From: an uncultured Collinsella sp. | GTDB lineage: Bacteria; Actinomycetota; Coriobacteriia; Coriobacteriales; Coriobacteriaceae | NCBI GenBank assembly: GCA_900541695.1 | Contig: UQKL01000009.1 | Location: forward strand, 29,758-93,757 | Length of the DNA: 64,000 nt | Direction: 5' to 3' | Shown: positions 17,740-26,855 of the stretch, piece after piece | Layout: every line of letters starts with the position of its first letter | How positions within the stretch are numbered: position 1 is the first letter of the stretch | Position numbers and translations under genes: made by a program | Notes under the pieces: generated by a model | What the model was told of the DNA's origin: nothing | The model's database searches: none | What the model saw: the letters and a program-made list of their open reading frames with translations, nothing else

Positions 17740-17877
17740 GCGCAGAGTGTTTCACGGATGGCCGGAAAACTGTTTCACAAAACATCGTCAAATTGTTTCA
17801 TATAGTATCGTCAATTTATTTCACGAAATACCGTCAAATTGTGTCATGGTTTTTCGTCAAAATGTTTTACGCCCTGG
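17740..17877. repeat. Six 23-bp iterons upstream of the DUF4143 ATPase gene
   Basis: TGTTTCAC-like octamers recur at 17748, 17771, 17794, 17817, 17840 and 17863, exactly 23 bp apart. From the third unit on, each is preceded by CGTCAA (17786, 17809, 17832, 17855). The array ends 46 bp before the ATPase start codon, so it probably binds a regulator of that gene or overlaps its promoter. Confidence 0.85.
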
Positions 17878-17923
17878 TAAGATGCTATAAAACAAAATGT
17901 TTCTTTGAATGGCGGGAAGTACG

Positions 17924-19189
17924 ATGACTAGGTATATGAGTAGATGTATCGATCGCTCAATCGAACGCGATCTTGGCATTTTTGGTGCCGTGCTCATTCA
18001 GGGACCGAAGTGGTGCGGAAAGACGACTACGGCCCAGCGATTCGCCGAATCATCGCTGTCTCTCTCTGACCCTGCCGGAGACTTTGCCGCACTGCAGCTT
18101 GCCAGGATCGACCCAGCTCAAGCAATAGTCGGCGCAACGCCGAGACTCATCGATGAGTGGCAGGAAGAGCCAAAACTGTGGGACGCAATACGTTTCGAAT
18201 GCGATCGTCGAACCGGTGAGCCAGGGCAGTTTTTGCTTACGGGGTCAGCAACACCAAACGATGCCGACCAACCGATGCACAGCGGCATCGGGCGCATATC
18301 ACGCTTGCGCATGGAAACAATGACTCTGGCCGAACTCGAGGTTTCCTCAGGGGCGGTCTCGCTCGAATCGCTGCTTAACGGATGCCCCATCAAGGCGGCA
18401 CTTGGATCCATCAACGGCATCGCCGATATCGCCGATTTGCTATGTCGCGGTGGTTGGCCTCAGGCGGTTGGCAAGACGACTGCCGATGCAATGCGTATAT
18501 CCGCTGCCTACATCGACGGTGTCTGCGAATCGGATGTTTCGAGGGTTGACGGCGTGAAGCGTGACCCGGAGAAAGTCAGGGCCCTTCTGTCTTCGCTTGC
18601 GCGCAACGAATCCACTCTTGCCGGCGAAAAGTCTCTTGAGAAAGACCTCGGCGGTGATGTATCGAGAAGTACGCTGCGGCGCTATACGGATGCCTTGCGC
18701 AGAATACACATCATCGATGATATCCCGGCTTGGCATCCGGCGCTCAGGTCGCCGGTAAAGCTGCGGCAAAGCGCAAAAAGGCACCTTGCCGACCCTTCGC
18801 TTGCCGTTGCGCTGCTCGGAGCAAATCCGGAGTCATTGGCATCTGACCCGAAGACGCTGGGACTGCTCTTCGAATCCCTCGTCCTGCACGACCTTAAGGT
18901 CTATGCAGCCGCAAATGACTCATCGGTGTCCCACTACCACGACGCCGACGATCTCGAGGTCGACGCCGTTATACACAGGCGCGATGGAACTTGGATTGCC
19001 GTGGAAGTAAAACTCGGAAGTCCGCAGATCCCCGAGGCATCTGCAAACCTGCTTCGGCTCGAGCGCAAACTTGTCGAGCGTGGCGAGAGACCGCCCGCGG
19101 CCAAGCTCATCGTCATCGGGTTCGGCATGCCGGTCCATACGACGCCCGAGGGCATCATCGTTGCACCCGTTGACACGCTCGCGCCCTAG
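17924..19189 (+). CDS. AAA ATPase with C-terminal DUF4143
   Basis: A 421-residue protein. The N-terminal AAA_14 domain has Walker A 'GPKWCGKTTTA' (about residues 27-37), a Walker-B-like 'PRLIDEWQE' (about 73-81) and sensor 'QFLLTGSATP' (about 103-112). The C-terminal DUF4143 domain, with a nuclease-like 'DLEVDAVIHR...WIAVEVKLG' core (about 347-367), resembles a PD-(D/E)XK fold. The ATG at 17924 gives the usual N-terminus (MTRYMSRCID); an ATG at 17909 has no ribosome site. These proteins are common in gut bacteria and their role is unproven; defence or toxin-like functions have been suggested. The array of six 23-bp repeats just upstream is unusual and suggests self-regulation. Codon use is a little less GC-rich than in its neighbours. 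Confidence 0.85.
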   Translation: MTRYMSRCIDRSIERDLGIFGAVLIQGPKWCGKTTTAQRFAESSLSLSDPAGDFAALQLARIDPAQAIVGATPRLIDEWQEEPKLWDAIRFECDRRTGEPGQFLLTGSATPNDADQPMHSGIGRISRLRMETMTLAELEVSSGAVSLESLLNGCPIKAALGSINGIADIADLLCRGGWPQAVGKTTADAMRISAAYIDGVCESDVSRVDGVKRDPEKVRALLSSLARNESTLAGEKSLEKDLGGDVSRSTLRRYTDALRRIHIIDDIPAWHPALRSPVKLRQSAKRHLADPSLAVALLGANPESLASDPKTLGLLFESLVLHDLKVYAAANDSSVSHYHDADDLEVDAVIHRRDGTWIAVEVKLGSPQIPEASANLLRLERKLVERGERPPAAKLIVIGFGMPVHTTPEGIIVAPVDTLAP

Positions 19190-19216
19190 CGCTGCGTCAC
19201 ACGTCCCGCGTCTTGC

Positions 19217-21076
19217 TTACTGGGCAAACTGGCTGCGGTAGAGTTCGGCGTAGAAGCCGCCTGCCGCTAGCAGCTCGTCGTGCGTGCCACGCTCGATAAT
19301 CTCGCCATCGCGCATTACCAGGATGCAATCGGCGTTGCGAATCGTCGACAGGCGGTGTGCCACGACAAAGCTCGTGCGGCCAGCCATGAGCTCGTCGAAT
19401 GCCGCCTGCACCTGCAGCTCAGTACGCGTATCGATGCTCGACGTTGCCTCGTCCAGCAGCAGAATCGCCGGATCGGTGAGCATGACGCGCGCGATGCACA
19501 GCAGCTGCTTTTGACCCTGGCTAAACGTGCCGCCGTCCTCGCCGATCACCGTGTCGTAGCCGCCTGGCAGCTGCACGATAAACTTGTGCGCATGAGCGCG
19601 CTCGGCGGCTTCGATAACCTGCTCGCGCGTGGCTCCCGGACAACCGTAAGCGATGTTGTCCGCCACCGTGCCCTCGAACAGCCAAGTGTCCTGCAGTACC
19701 ATGCCAAAAGCACGGCGCAGGCTCGAGCGCGTGTAATCGCGCGAAGCCTTGCCATCGACCATGATGCGCCCAGCATCGATATCGTAAAAGCGCAGTAGCA
19801 GGTTGATGAGCGTCGTCTTGCCGCAGCCCGTGGGGCCGACCAGGGCAAAGCGCGTACCGGGCTTGGCATCGATGCAGATATCCTGCAGCAGCTTGCGGTC
19901 GGGCACATAGCTAAAGTCCACGTGTTCAAAGGTCACCTCGCCCTGCGGGGCGGCAAGCTCTACGGCATCTGGCGCATCGGGCTCCTGCTCGCGGGCATCG
20001 AGCAGTGCAAACATGCGGCGCGCCGAGGCATACGCCGTCTGGATTTGCGTGATGACGTTGGTAACCTCGTTGAACGGCTTGGTGTACTGGTTAGCATAGG
20101 ATAGGAATATCTGAACGCCGCCCACCGTAAGCGCCGCCGGCACGCCCGTGATTACGCCCGCGCAGCCGATCACGGCGACCACGGCATAGATGATGTTGTT
20201 GATAAAGCGCGTGCCGGGATTAGAAAGCGAACCCATAAACTGCGCGCGCTCACCTGCCGTATAGAGCTCGGCGTTGAGCGCGTCGAAGCGCGCTTGGGCG
20301 TTGGGGCCGTAGGCAAACGCATCCACCAGCTTTTGCTCGCCCACATACTCCTCAATATGACCGCCAAGCTGGCCTTGGATGCGCTGCTGTGCCGTAAAGC
20401 TCTTGTTGGAAAGCTTGGCGATGGCGCCGGCTGCAAAAATGGAAAGCGGCGTGACGAGCACCACCACGAGCGTCATGGTCAGGTTAATGGAGAGCATAAA
20501 CGCGAGCGTGCCAACGATGGTGATAACGCCGGTGAAAAGCTGGGTAAAGCCCTGCAGCAGACCGTCGCCCACCTGGTCGACATCGTTGACCACACGGCTC
20601 ATAAGGTCGCCGTGGGCATGGCTGTCGATAAAGCTGAGCGGCATGCGGCTGAGCTTGTCGCTCGCCTCCACGCGCATGTCGCGCACCGTCTCGTAGGACA
20701 GACGGTTAACGCAGTAGCCCTGCAGCCACTGGAAAGCCGCGGCTCCCACCACGACGAGTGCGAGTTTGGTAACGAGCGGCAGCAGCGCATCGAAGTCCAC
20801 CTGGCCCGCGGCAACGATCAGGTCGATGCCCTCGCCGATGAGGATGGGCGTGTAGAGCTGCAGGATCACCGAGATGGCGGCGCTCACAAACGACGCCGTA
20901 AACGAAATACGGTGCGGACGAACGTAGCCCATCAGGCGGCGAGTCACCGCACCCACGGGATAGCGCTCGGGATCGCCGGGCTGGCGCGGACCGTCACCCA
21001 GGTCGTTGAGGTTATCGTTGCCGGATACGTTGGCCGTCATCGTGGCGACCGAACCGGAGGAAGTGTACGGATTCAT
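19217..21076 (-). CDS. Heterodimeric ABC exporter, canonical half (permease-ATPase fusion)
   Basis: A 619-residue half-transporter. Six membrane helices (about residues 55-340) precede an ATPase domain with Walker A GPTGCGKTT (about 413-421), signature FSQGQKQ and Walker B 'ILLLDEATSS' with the catalytic Glu, then the switch His in 'VVAHRLS'. The start overlaps the stop of the upstream half-transporter by 4 nt (ATGA), so the two are co-translated. The partner at 21073-22935 lacks the catalytic Glu, as expected for a TM287/288- or LmrCD-like pair. Exported substrate unknown; such pairs often move drugs, lipids or peptides. Confidence 0.92.
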   Translation of the reverse strand: MNPYTSSGSVATMTANVSGNDNLNDLGDGPRQPGDPERYPVGAVTRRLMGYVRPHRISFTASFVSAAISVILQLYTPILIGEGIDLIVAAGQVDFDALLPLVTKLALVVVGAAAFQWLQGYCVNRLSYETVRDMRVEASDKLSRMPLSFIDSHAHGDLMSRVVNDVDQVGDGLLQGFTQLFTGVITIVGTLAFMLSINLTMTLVVVLVTPLSIFAAGAIAKLSNKSFTAQQRIQGQLGGHIEEYVGEQKLVDAFAYGPNAQARFDALNAELYTAGERAQFMGSLSNPGTRFINNIIYAVVAVIGCAGVITGVPAALTVGGVQIFLSYANQYTKPFNEVTNVITQIQTAYASARRMFALLDAREQEPDAPDAVELAAPQGEVTFEHVDFSYVPDRKLLQDICIDAKPGTRFALVGPTGCGKTTLINLLLRFYDIDAGRIMVDGKASRDYTRSSLRRAFGMVLQDTWLFEGTVADNIAYGCPGATREQVIEAAERAHAHKFIVQLPGGYDTVIGEDGGTFSQGQKQLLCIARVMLTDPAILLLDEATSSIDTRTELQVQAAFDELMAGRTSFVVAHRLSTIRNADCILVMRDGEIIERGTHDELLAAGGFYAELYRSQFAQ

Positions 21077-22935
21077 TTAGCAGCCCTCCTTTGAGCAAGT
21101 TGGCGCAGGGGGGCAGTCGGGGCGGGTGTGGGCGCCGTACTCCCCTGCTGACCCTCGAGCTCCTCGCGGCGAAGCTGCGACTGACAGATTTCGCGGTAGA
21201 GCTGGCAGGTCGCGTACAGCCCATCATGCGTGCCCAGGCCCGCGACCGAACCGTGATCGAGCACGCAGATCATGTCGGCATCGCGCACGGTCGAGACGCG
21301 CTGGCTCACGATGACGGTCGTGAGCGGCAGCCCGCCCTCGGCGGCACCGCGCACGCTGCGCGCGCGGATGGCATGGCGAAGCGCTGCGTCGGTCTTAAAG
21401 TCGAGCGCCGAGGCGGAATCATCCATAATCAGAATCTGCGGCGAGCCCACCAAGGCACGCGCAATGGTCAGGCGCTGGCGCTGGCCGCCGCTGAAGTTCT
21501 TACCGCCCGCCTCGACCGGGGCATCTAAGCCCTGCGGCTTGTTGCGCACGAACTCACTGGCCTGCGCCATGTCGAGCGCCGCCCACAGTTCCTCATCGGT
21601 CGCCGCCTCGTCGCGCCAGGCGAGGTTGCTGCGGATGGTGCCACTCACCAGCGACGCGCGCTGCGGTACGGTCGCGACCACGTGGCGCAGCTGATCGAGC
21701 GGCCAGGCGCGCACGTCGGCACCCATCACGCACACGCTGCCGGTGCTCGCATCGTACAGGCGCGGGATAAGCGAGACGAGCGTGGACTTGCCGCTGCCCG
21801 TGCCGCCGATAATGCCAAGCGTCTTGCCCAGCGGCAGTTCCAGGGTCACATCGCTCACGGCATTTGCCGCGCCGGCGCCAAACGAGAAGCTCGCATGGTC
21901 AAAGCTCAACGCAGGGACCGGAACAGTGCCACCCGCCAATTCGCTCGGCTCGGGCAGCGCGACCGGCTGGTTGCCCTCGTCGGTGATACTCGGCTCACAA
22001 TTGAGCACCTCGTTGATACGCGACGCGCTGGCGCTCGCCTTGGTAAAGACAACGACCAGGTTGGCGACGTAGACGATGGAGGTGAGGGTCTGCGTCATGT
22101 AGTTCACAAACGCCATGACCTGGCCCTGCGTAAGCTCACCCACGTTGACCTGGATGCCGCCCACCCACAGGATGGCGCACACGCCCAGGTTCATCATCAA
22201 AAACGTGACGGGGTTAAGGATCGACGAGAGCTTGCCCACTGCGATGGCGGTATGGGCCTGGTCGTCGGCGGCTTGGGCGAAGCGCTCACGCTCGTGATCT
22301 TCGCGCACAAAGGCGCGAACCACGCGGGCGCCCGAAAGCCCCTCGCGGCAAATGAACGCAATGCGGTCGAGCTTTGCCTGCAGCTGCCTGTAATACGGAA
22401 TGCAGCGCGCCATGACAAACCAAAACACCAAGCCAATGGCGGGCGTGCAAATCAAAAAGATCATGCCGAGCTTAAGGTCGATGGCAAGGGCCGCGCACAT
22501 AGAGCCCACCGCCAAGAAGGGCCAGCGGATGAGCATGCGCACGCCCAGCGCCACGGCAAGCTGCACCTGGTTGACGTCGTTGGTGATGCGGGTGATAAGC
22601 GAGGGCGTGCCAAAGCGGTCGAGCTCGGCATAGCTCAGCTTATTGATGTGCTCGTAGAGCGCGCCGCGAATGTCGGTGCCCATGCCCTGCGAGGTGAGCG
22701 CCGCCATCTTTTGGCAGACGAGCGTAAACGAAATGCCGATCACAGCCATGGCGCCAAGCAGCATACCGTAGTGGACGACGGCGTTGACATCGTGTACGCC
22801 AATACCCTTATCGATCATCTGGGCAATCACGAGCGGCGTAAGCAGGTCAAAGATCACTTCGATCAGCTTGCACGCAGGGCCAATCACCATATAGCGGCGA
22901 AACTTGCCACCAAAACGCCTGAGCAGCTCAATCAT
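21073..22935 (-). CDS. Heterodimeric ABC exporter, degenerate-site half
   Basis: A 620-residue half-transporter with six membrane helices, Walker A GGTGSGKST (about residue 382), signature FSGGQRQR and Walker B 'ILIMDDSASALD' (about 503). In that Walker B Asp replaces the catalytic Glu; the switch position reads 'VSQRVS', with Gln in place of His. These changes mark the non-hydrolysing site of heterodimeric exporters. ATG 22935 follows AGGGAG by 9 nt; a TTG at 22968 is less likely. The C-terminus has a Pro/Ala-rich tail after 'QSQLRREE'. Its stop overlaps the start of the canonical half. Confidence 0.92.
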   Translation of the reverse strand: MIELLRRFGGKFRRYMVIGPACKLIEVIFDLLTPLVIAQMIDKGIGVHDVNAVVHYGMLLGAMAVIGISFTLVCQKMAALTSQGMGTDIRGALYEHINKLSYAELDRFGTPSLITRITNDVNQVQLAVALGVRMLIRWPFLAVGSMCAALAIDLKLGMIFLICTPAIGLVFWFVMARCIPYYRQLQAKLDRIAFICREGLSGARVVRAFVREDHERERFAQAADDQAHTAIAVGKLSSILNPVTFLMMNLGVCAILWVGGIQVNVGELTQGQVMAFVNYMTQTLTSIVYVANLVVVFTKASASASRINEVLNCEPSITDEGNQPVALPEPSELAGGTVPVPALSFDHASFSFGAGAANAVSDVTLELPLGKTLGIIGGTGSGKSTLVSLIPRLYDASTGSVCVMGADVRAWPLDQLRHVVATVPQRASLVSGTIRSNLAWRDEAATDEELWAALDMAQASEFVRNKPQGLDAPVEAGGKNFSGGQRQRLTIARALVGSPQILIMDDSASALDFKTDAALRHAIRARSVRGAAEGGLPLTTVIVSQRVSTVRDADMICVLDHGSVAGLGTHDGLYATCQLYREICQSQLRREELEGQQGSTAPTPAPTAPLRQLAQRRAAK

Positions 22936-23147
22936 GTATAGGCGCTCCCTATCATCATCTCTCTTCAATCTGATTCATGATAGTACGGAGAGCCCTGGAG
23001 ATGCGTAAGCAACTCGTTACAGATGTAAGGGCGACGTTCGCTAGCGCCCAAGGCATGTAGCAGCCGATGTTTTGGCAACGCCAGCGAGCGGCATAACGCC
23101 AGGGATTCAATTATCAGATAAATGTGACCCTTCAGGCGGTTTTGGTC

Positions 23148-23252
23148 GGCTACCCGCGAGTGCCGGCAGGGCGCTTGGTAGTCGCGCGATCCCGCAGGCG
23201 AAGCCGAGGACCAGCGAGACACCAAGCGCCCTGCCGGCACTCGCGGGTAGCC
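23148..23252 (-). repeat. Long nested hairpin element D
   Basis: Perfect 32-bp arms (23148-23179 with 23221-23252) enclose a 41-nt loop. Read on the minus strand the loop contains GGTCCTCGG and CCTGCGGGATCGCGCGAC, which resemble the internal loops of elements A-C and match element E. It lies just beyond the 3' end of the SRP RNA gene and upstream of the ABC exporter pair. Confidence 0.85.
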
Positions 23253-23265
23253 GCGGCACCAAAAA

Positions 23266-23384
23266 GCGCCTGCGCACTCGATGGATTCGGATGCCCGACA
23301 GAGGCTCCTTATGGCTGCTTCCTTCCGGACCTGACCAGATTCGGAACATGTCGTCATCCGAACCCATCGAACGCGCTAGGCGCT
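23266..23384 (-). ncRNA. ffs: Signal recognition particle RNA, small bacterial type (4.5S)
   Basis: On the minus strand the conserved Ffh-binding domain GGTCAGGTCCGGAAGGAAGC and the following CAGCC are present at about 23310-23335. The flanks form one long rod: the 5' side with CGATGGGTTCGGATG pairs with CATCCGAATCCATCG on the 3' side, then GCGC with GCGC further out. The 3' end runs into TTTTT (23261-23265), giving a terminator. Ends are estimated from pairing and the promoter, within a few nucleotides. The RNA works with Ffh and FtsY in co-translational membrane targeting. No Alu domain is seen, as usual for the short form. Confidence 0.95.
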
Positions 23385-23390
23385 CGGTAT

Positions 23391-23419
23391 ATCTTACCCG
23401 CTCTCGCTCGCCACGGCAA
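23391..23419 (-). promoter_or_regulatory. Promoter of the SRP RNA gene
   Basis: TTGCCG (23414-23419) and TAAGAT (23391-23396) on the minus strand are exactly 17 bp apart and place the start of transcription at about 23384, at the base of the SRP rod. Confidence 0.8.
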
Positions 23420-23490
23420 GATAGCTAGTTTGGGACAGGGCTTTTTTGACTACTTTTTGGCTATCCAAGCTAAACCGAACGATCATTTTA

Positions 23491-25266
23491 CTAGAGTCGG
23501 CCGAGGTCGTAGGATCGGGCGGCGGATTCACCGGCGCAGATGAGGTTGGTTATGGCTTCCTGGGAATCGAGCGCCAGCTCAAGGCCCATGGGTCTGCGAC
23601 AGACTGGCAAAACCAGGTCGATGCCCTGCCCATACACCGCATCCAGGTTGTCAGCACGACCGCCCACGACAGCGGCTACCGACTTGCCATATCGCTTGGC
23701 GCGACGCGCCACGCCCACCGGTGCCTTACCGGCGGCGGATTGCTCGTCCATATTGCCCTCGCCTGTAATGACCAGGTCGACATCACGCACGCGCTCATCA
23801 AACCCCACGAGATCGAGCACCGTCTCAACGCCCGAACGCAACTCCGCCCCGAGCGCCAGCAGCGCGGCACCCAGGCCGCCAGCAGCACCGGCACCGGGCA
23901 CGCCGAGCACCGAGCCAAATGTCCGTGCACCCTCGGGCACGCGCAACAACCCCTGAGCCCGCGCCCCGGTAATCGCTGCATCGAGCAGGCGGCCGTAGCC
24001 GACCATCCAGCTGTCGTACCTGCTCAGCACCTCGGCATCACCCGTCGGCAGACCCTTCTGCCCGCCAAACACCGCCAGTGCGCCTCGACGCCCCACGAGC
24101 GGATTCTCGACATCGGAAAGCACGATGATACGCGCGCCATTCAGCGCCCGAAGCGCCGGTGCCAAATCGATACTCGTCACGTGTTCAAGGCCCGCGAGAC
24201 CGGGGGCGATATTGCAGCCACACTCATCGACAAGGTGGGCGCCCAGCGCCTGCAGCATGCCGGCGCCACCGTCGTTGGTGGCACTGCCGCCCAGACCAAT
24301 ATAGATAGTCTTTGCACCCGCGCGAAGCGCACGAAGCATCAGTTCGCCCACGCCATAGGTTGTGGCCGCCAACGCCGCCGACTCCGTGCAAGGTGAATAC
24401 CCAATACCCGCCGCCTCGGCCATCTCGATGACCGCGGACTCGTGCTCGCCGTCCACCAGCATCCGGGCAGACACGCGATAGTCCAAGGGGCCTGCAACCT
24501 CGCAGGTTGAAAGCTCGCCACCGCGTGCGGCGATGGCGTCGAGCGTTCCCTCGCCACCATCTGCCAGCGGCAAAGCGCCCAGCTCGGCATCGGGCCACAC
24601 ACGGCGCACGCCTTCGGCAACGGCCTCCTCCGCCTGCGCACTCGACACGCTGCCCTTGAAGGAGTCGATCGCCAGCAGCACACGGCGGGGCCGCCGCTGC
24701 ACGGGGCCAAAGTCGACCGTCTCGTCGGTGAGATCTCCAACACCCGCGAGCGCCTCGGCGTGAGACGCATGCGCCTCAAGGTTCAAACCGCAACCGACGC
24801 CGTCGACACCGCGCAGGCCAGCAAAATAGCTGCTCAGCACTTCACGGCACTCGCCTGCCAGCACGCCGGCGGTCACATTAAACCGATGGTTCAGGCGCGA
24901 ATCGGCATTGAGGTCGTACAGCGAACCCAGCGCGCCCGCCTTGGCATCGGTCGCGCCATACGCGCAACGCCCCACGCGCGCGTTAACCATAAGCCCCGCG
25001 CACATACAGCAGGGCTCGAGCGTCACGTAGACCGTGCAATCGGAAAGGCGCCAGCGTCCAAGCGTCTGAGCGGCGGCACACAGGGCCAAAAATTCGGCAT
25101 GCGCCGAAGGATCCTGGTCGAGCTCGCGGCGATTATGCGCCCTCGCGACAATCTCGCCCGCGCGCACTACCACGGCACCAATCGGTACCTCGCCCACCGC
25201 AGCGGCGGCGCGCGCCTCCGCCAGCGCCTCGCGCATGAACTTCTCGTCGATTTCGGTGATCGTCAT
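23491..25266 (-). CDS. Fusion of tRNA adenosine deaminase (TadA) and glycerate 2-kinase family domain
   Basis: One 591-residue frame holds two enzymes. Residues 1 to about 155 are TadA: the zinc ligand and proton-shuttle motif HAE (His56, Glu58), the PCCMC zinc motif with Cys86 and Cys89, and 'GEVPIGAVVV'. TadA makes inosine at the wobble base of tRNA-Arg(ACG). Residues about 195-591 form a glycerate kinase of the GlxK/GarK type ('LLAIDSFKGSVSSAQ', 'ADGGEGTLDA', 'GLGGSATNDGGAGM'), which phosphorylates D-glycerate. A 40-residue linker joins them. ATG 25266 has GGGAAGG upstream. The two reactions are unrelated, so the fusion is odd; no frameshift or internal stop suggests an artefact. tRNA-Ser starts 51 bp away, divergently. 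Confidence 0.9.
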   Translation of the reverse strand: MTITEIDEKFMREALAEARAAAAVGEVPIGAVVVRAGEIVARAHNRRELDQDPSAHAEFLALCAAAQTLGRWRLSDCTVYVTLEPCCMCAGLMVNARVGRCAYGATDAKAGALGSLYDLNADSRLNHRFNVTAGVLAGECREVLSSYFAGLRGVDGVGCGLNLEAHASHAEALAGVGDLTDETVDFGPVQRRPRRVLLAIDSFKGSVSSAQAEEAVAEGVRRVWPDAELGALPLADGGEGTLDAIAARGGELSTCEVAGPLDYRVSARMLVDGEHESAVIEMAEAAGIGYSPCTESAALAATTYGVGELMLRALRAGAKTIYIGLGGSATNDGGAGMLQALGAHLVDECGCNIAPGLAGLEHVTSIDLAPALRALNGARIIVLSDVENPLVGRRGALAVFGGQKGLPTGDAEVLSRYDSWMVGYGRLLDAAITGARAQGLLRVPEGARTFGSVLGVPGAGAAGGLGAALLALGAELRSGVETVLDLVGFDERVRDVDLVITGEGNMDEQSAAGKAPVGVARRAKRYGKSVAAVVGGRADNLDAVYGQGIDLVLPVCRRPMGLELALDSQEAITNLICAGESAARSYDLGRL

Positions 25267-25317
25267 CGTTCGCCTTCCCTGTTGCAAATTCAAAACGATG
25301 CTATCATTACGACTCAC

Positions 25318-25407
25318 GGAGAGATGGCAGAGCGGTTGAATGCGGCGGTCTTGAAAACCGTTGAGCGCGAGAGCGTTCCGGGGGTTCGAATCCCCCTCTC
25401 TCCGCCA
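25318..25407 (+). tRNA. tRNA-Ser (anticodon UGA)
   Basis: The acceptor GGAGAGA pairs with TCTCTCC, the anticodon loop reads CTTGAAA with anticodon TGA, a long variable arm typical of tRNA-Ser follows, and the T loop is GGTTCGAATCC. The CCA end is encoded (25405-25407). It sits between the divergent tadA fusion and the TetR gene. Confidence 0.97.
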
Positions 25408-25409
25408 CC

Positions 25410-25994
25410 TTAGTGATTCACCGGCGTCATGGTGCGCTCAAACAGCGCATCGACCACGTCGGCTATCTCGGGTCGACGCTCAAGATCGTGACCCGACTCC
25501 CACCAATTTGTGAACAGTCGAATAATGCCACCGGCGATAAACTCCGATGTCGTCTCGAGCGAAACGGGCGCCAGGGCATCTTCGGCAAGCGAGCTCATCA
25601 CACGCTCGCGGATGGAACGCGCAATGCGGTCGCAAATCATGCCGGTCAGCATGCCCGACATGCTGCTGGCCAAAAGGTTATCCATGAGCTGCTCATGCGC
25701 CAGAATCATATTCATGGCATCGTCAAAGACCTCATGGCGAAGCGCCCGTACGTCATCAAGCGGCTCCGCGTCCGCTGCATCGGTCCGGTTTTGCGGCAAG
25801 CCCGTCATAAGCTCATCGATATAGAAGGCAAAGTAATCGTTTTTATCGCGAAAATGCTTATAGAACGTCGTGCGGCGAATCAGGGCCCGGTCGCAAAGCA
25901 TGGCAACCGTCAAATCCTCAAACCGATGCTCTTCCAAGAGCTCGGTAAAAGCATCGAACAGGGCACGATAGGTTTTCTTGATGCGAAGGTCCAT
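25410..25994 (-). CDS. TetR/AcrR family transcriptional regulator
   Basis: A 194-residue regulator. The N-terminal helix-turn-helix is visible as 'FEDLTVAMLCDRALIRRTTFYKHFRDK' (split: FEDLTVAMLCDRAL, then RRTTFYKHFRDK), about residues 28-55, with the FYxHF signature of TetR proteins. The remaining helical domain, which includes 'GGIIRLFTNWWESG', would bind a ligand and dimerise. The ATG at 25994 is favoured over one at 26006 because of ribosome-site spacing; the longer frame to 26267 runs into the lemA promoter region and is not used. The 3' end is 3 bp from the tRNA-Ser CCA end. Target genes are not evident; lemA is divergent. Confidence 0.85.
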   Translation of the reverse strand: MDLRIKKTYRALFDAFTELLEEHRFEDLTVAMLCDRALIRRTTFYKHFRDKNDYFAFYIDELMTGLPQNRTDAADAEPLDDVRALRHEVFDDAMNMILAHEQLMDNLLASSMSGMLTGMICDRIARSIRERVMSSLAEDALAPVSLETTSEFIAGGIIRLFTNWWESGHDLERRPEIADVVDALFERTMTPVNH

Positions 25995-26205
25995 CCATAT
26001 CGCCATCCTCAAGGTGTAGACAGCATTCCTTAATTTGTCGCATATCTTACACCTGTACCACCCGTTCCATATTGGCGGCCCCTCCTTGGCGGAAACATAA
26101 CGCTTACCGGAAAGTTCGGTATCGCCAAAGGTTGCGGGTATACTAGTAGCGTTACACCAACGGCAGCCGGCGCAAAACGCCGCTGCCATTCGAAACGGAG
26201 ACATC

Positions 26206-26757
26206 ATGCTTCCCGTCATCATCGGTATCGTTGTTGTCGTTGTGATCGCCAGCGCCATCGCCGGCATCTACAACAACATGGTCACCAAGCGCAATCGCAT
26301 CGATAATGCCTGGCAGAACATCGACACGCAGCTGCAGCGCCGCAACGACCTGATCCCTAACCTGGTCGAGACCGTCAAGGGCTACGCCAAGCACGAGCAG
26401 GACACGCTCGCCGCCGTAGTCAACGCGCGCAACGCCGCCGTGAGCGCCACCACCCCCGAGGCCAAGATGGAAGCGGACAACGTGCTGACCGGTGCGCTGC
26501 GCCAGCTCTTTGCCGTCGCCGAGGCCTACCCCGACCTTAAGGCAAATACCAACTTTACGCAGCTCCAGTCCACGCTCGAGGACACCGAGAACAAGGTGAG
26601 CTACGCGCGCCAGAGCTACAACGATTGCGTGCTCAGCTACAACAACGCCATCCAGACGTTCCCGGCTGTTATCTTTGCCGGCATCTTCCAGTTTAAGGAG
26701 CGCCAGGGCTTCGAGGCCGCCGAGGCCGCCCGCCAGGCACCAACCGTCAAGTTCTAG
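26206..26757 (+). CDS. lemA: LemA family membrane protein
   Basis: A 183-residue protein of the LemA family, whose usual length is about 185. An N-terminal membrane helix (about residues 3-22) is followed by the family hallmark 'NAWQNIDTQLQRRNDLIPNL' (35-54). The antiparallel helical bundle then includes 'ENKVSYARQSYND' (about 130-142), and 'FQFKERQGFEAAE' near the end. The cytoplasmic function of LemA is not settled. It stands alone with its own terminator (26792-26830) and is divergent from the TetR gene. Confidence 0.93.
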   Translation: MLPVIIGIVVVVVIASAIAGIYNNMVTKRNRIDNAWQNIDTQLQRRNDLIPNLVETVKGYAKHEQDTLAAVVNARNAAVSATTPEAKMEADNVLTGALRQLFAVAEAYPDLKANTNFTQLQSTLEDTENKVSYARQSYNDCVLSYNNAIQTFPAVIFAGIFQFKERQGFEAAEAARQAPTVKF

Positions 26758-26791
26758 TGAGCCGTTGACGCATCCACAACCGTTTTTGCAT

Positions 26792-26830
26792 AAACCGCCC
26801 CGTCGAATGCATACTTCGACGGGGCGGTTT
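26792..26830 (+). terminator. Terminator after lemA
   Basis: A 16-bp stem (26792-26807 with 26815-26830) with a 7-nt loop, ending GGGGCGGTTT, lies 35 nt after the lemA stop. Confidence 0.85.
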
Positions 26831-26855
26831 CCTTTGTCGCGAAGGTCCCCCTCAA

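Noticed and set aside
23107..23543. Open frames across the SRP RNA and element D
   Set aside because: They run through a structured RNA gene and a perfect palindrome; the coding look comes from GC-rich inverted repeats.
26006..26267. Longer N-terminus for the TetR regulator
   Set aside because: The extra residues are Met/Thr-rich, overlap the lemA start region and lack similarity to the family; a start at 25994 gives a normal TetR protein.
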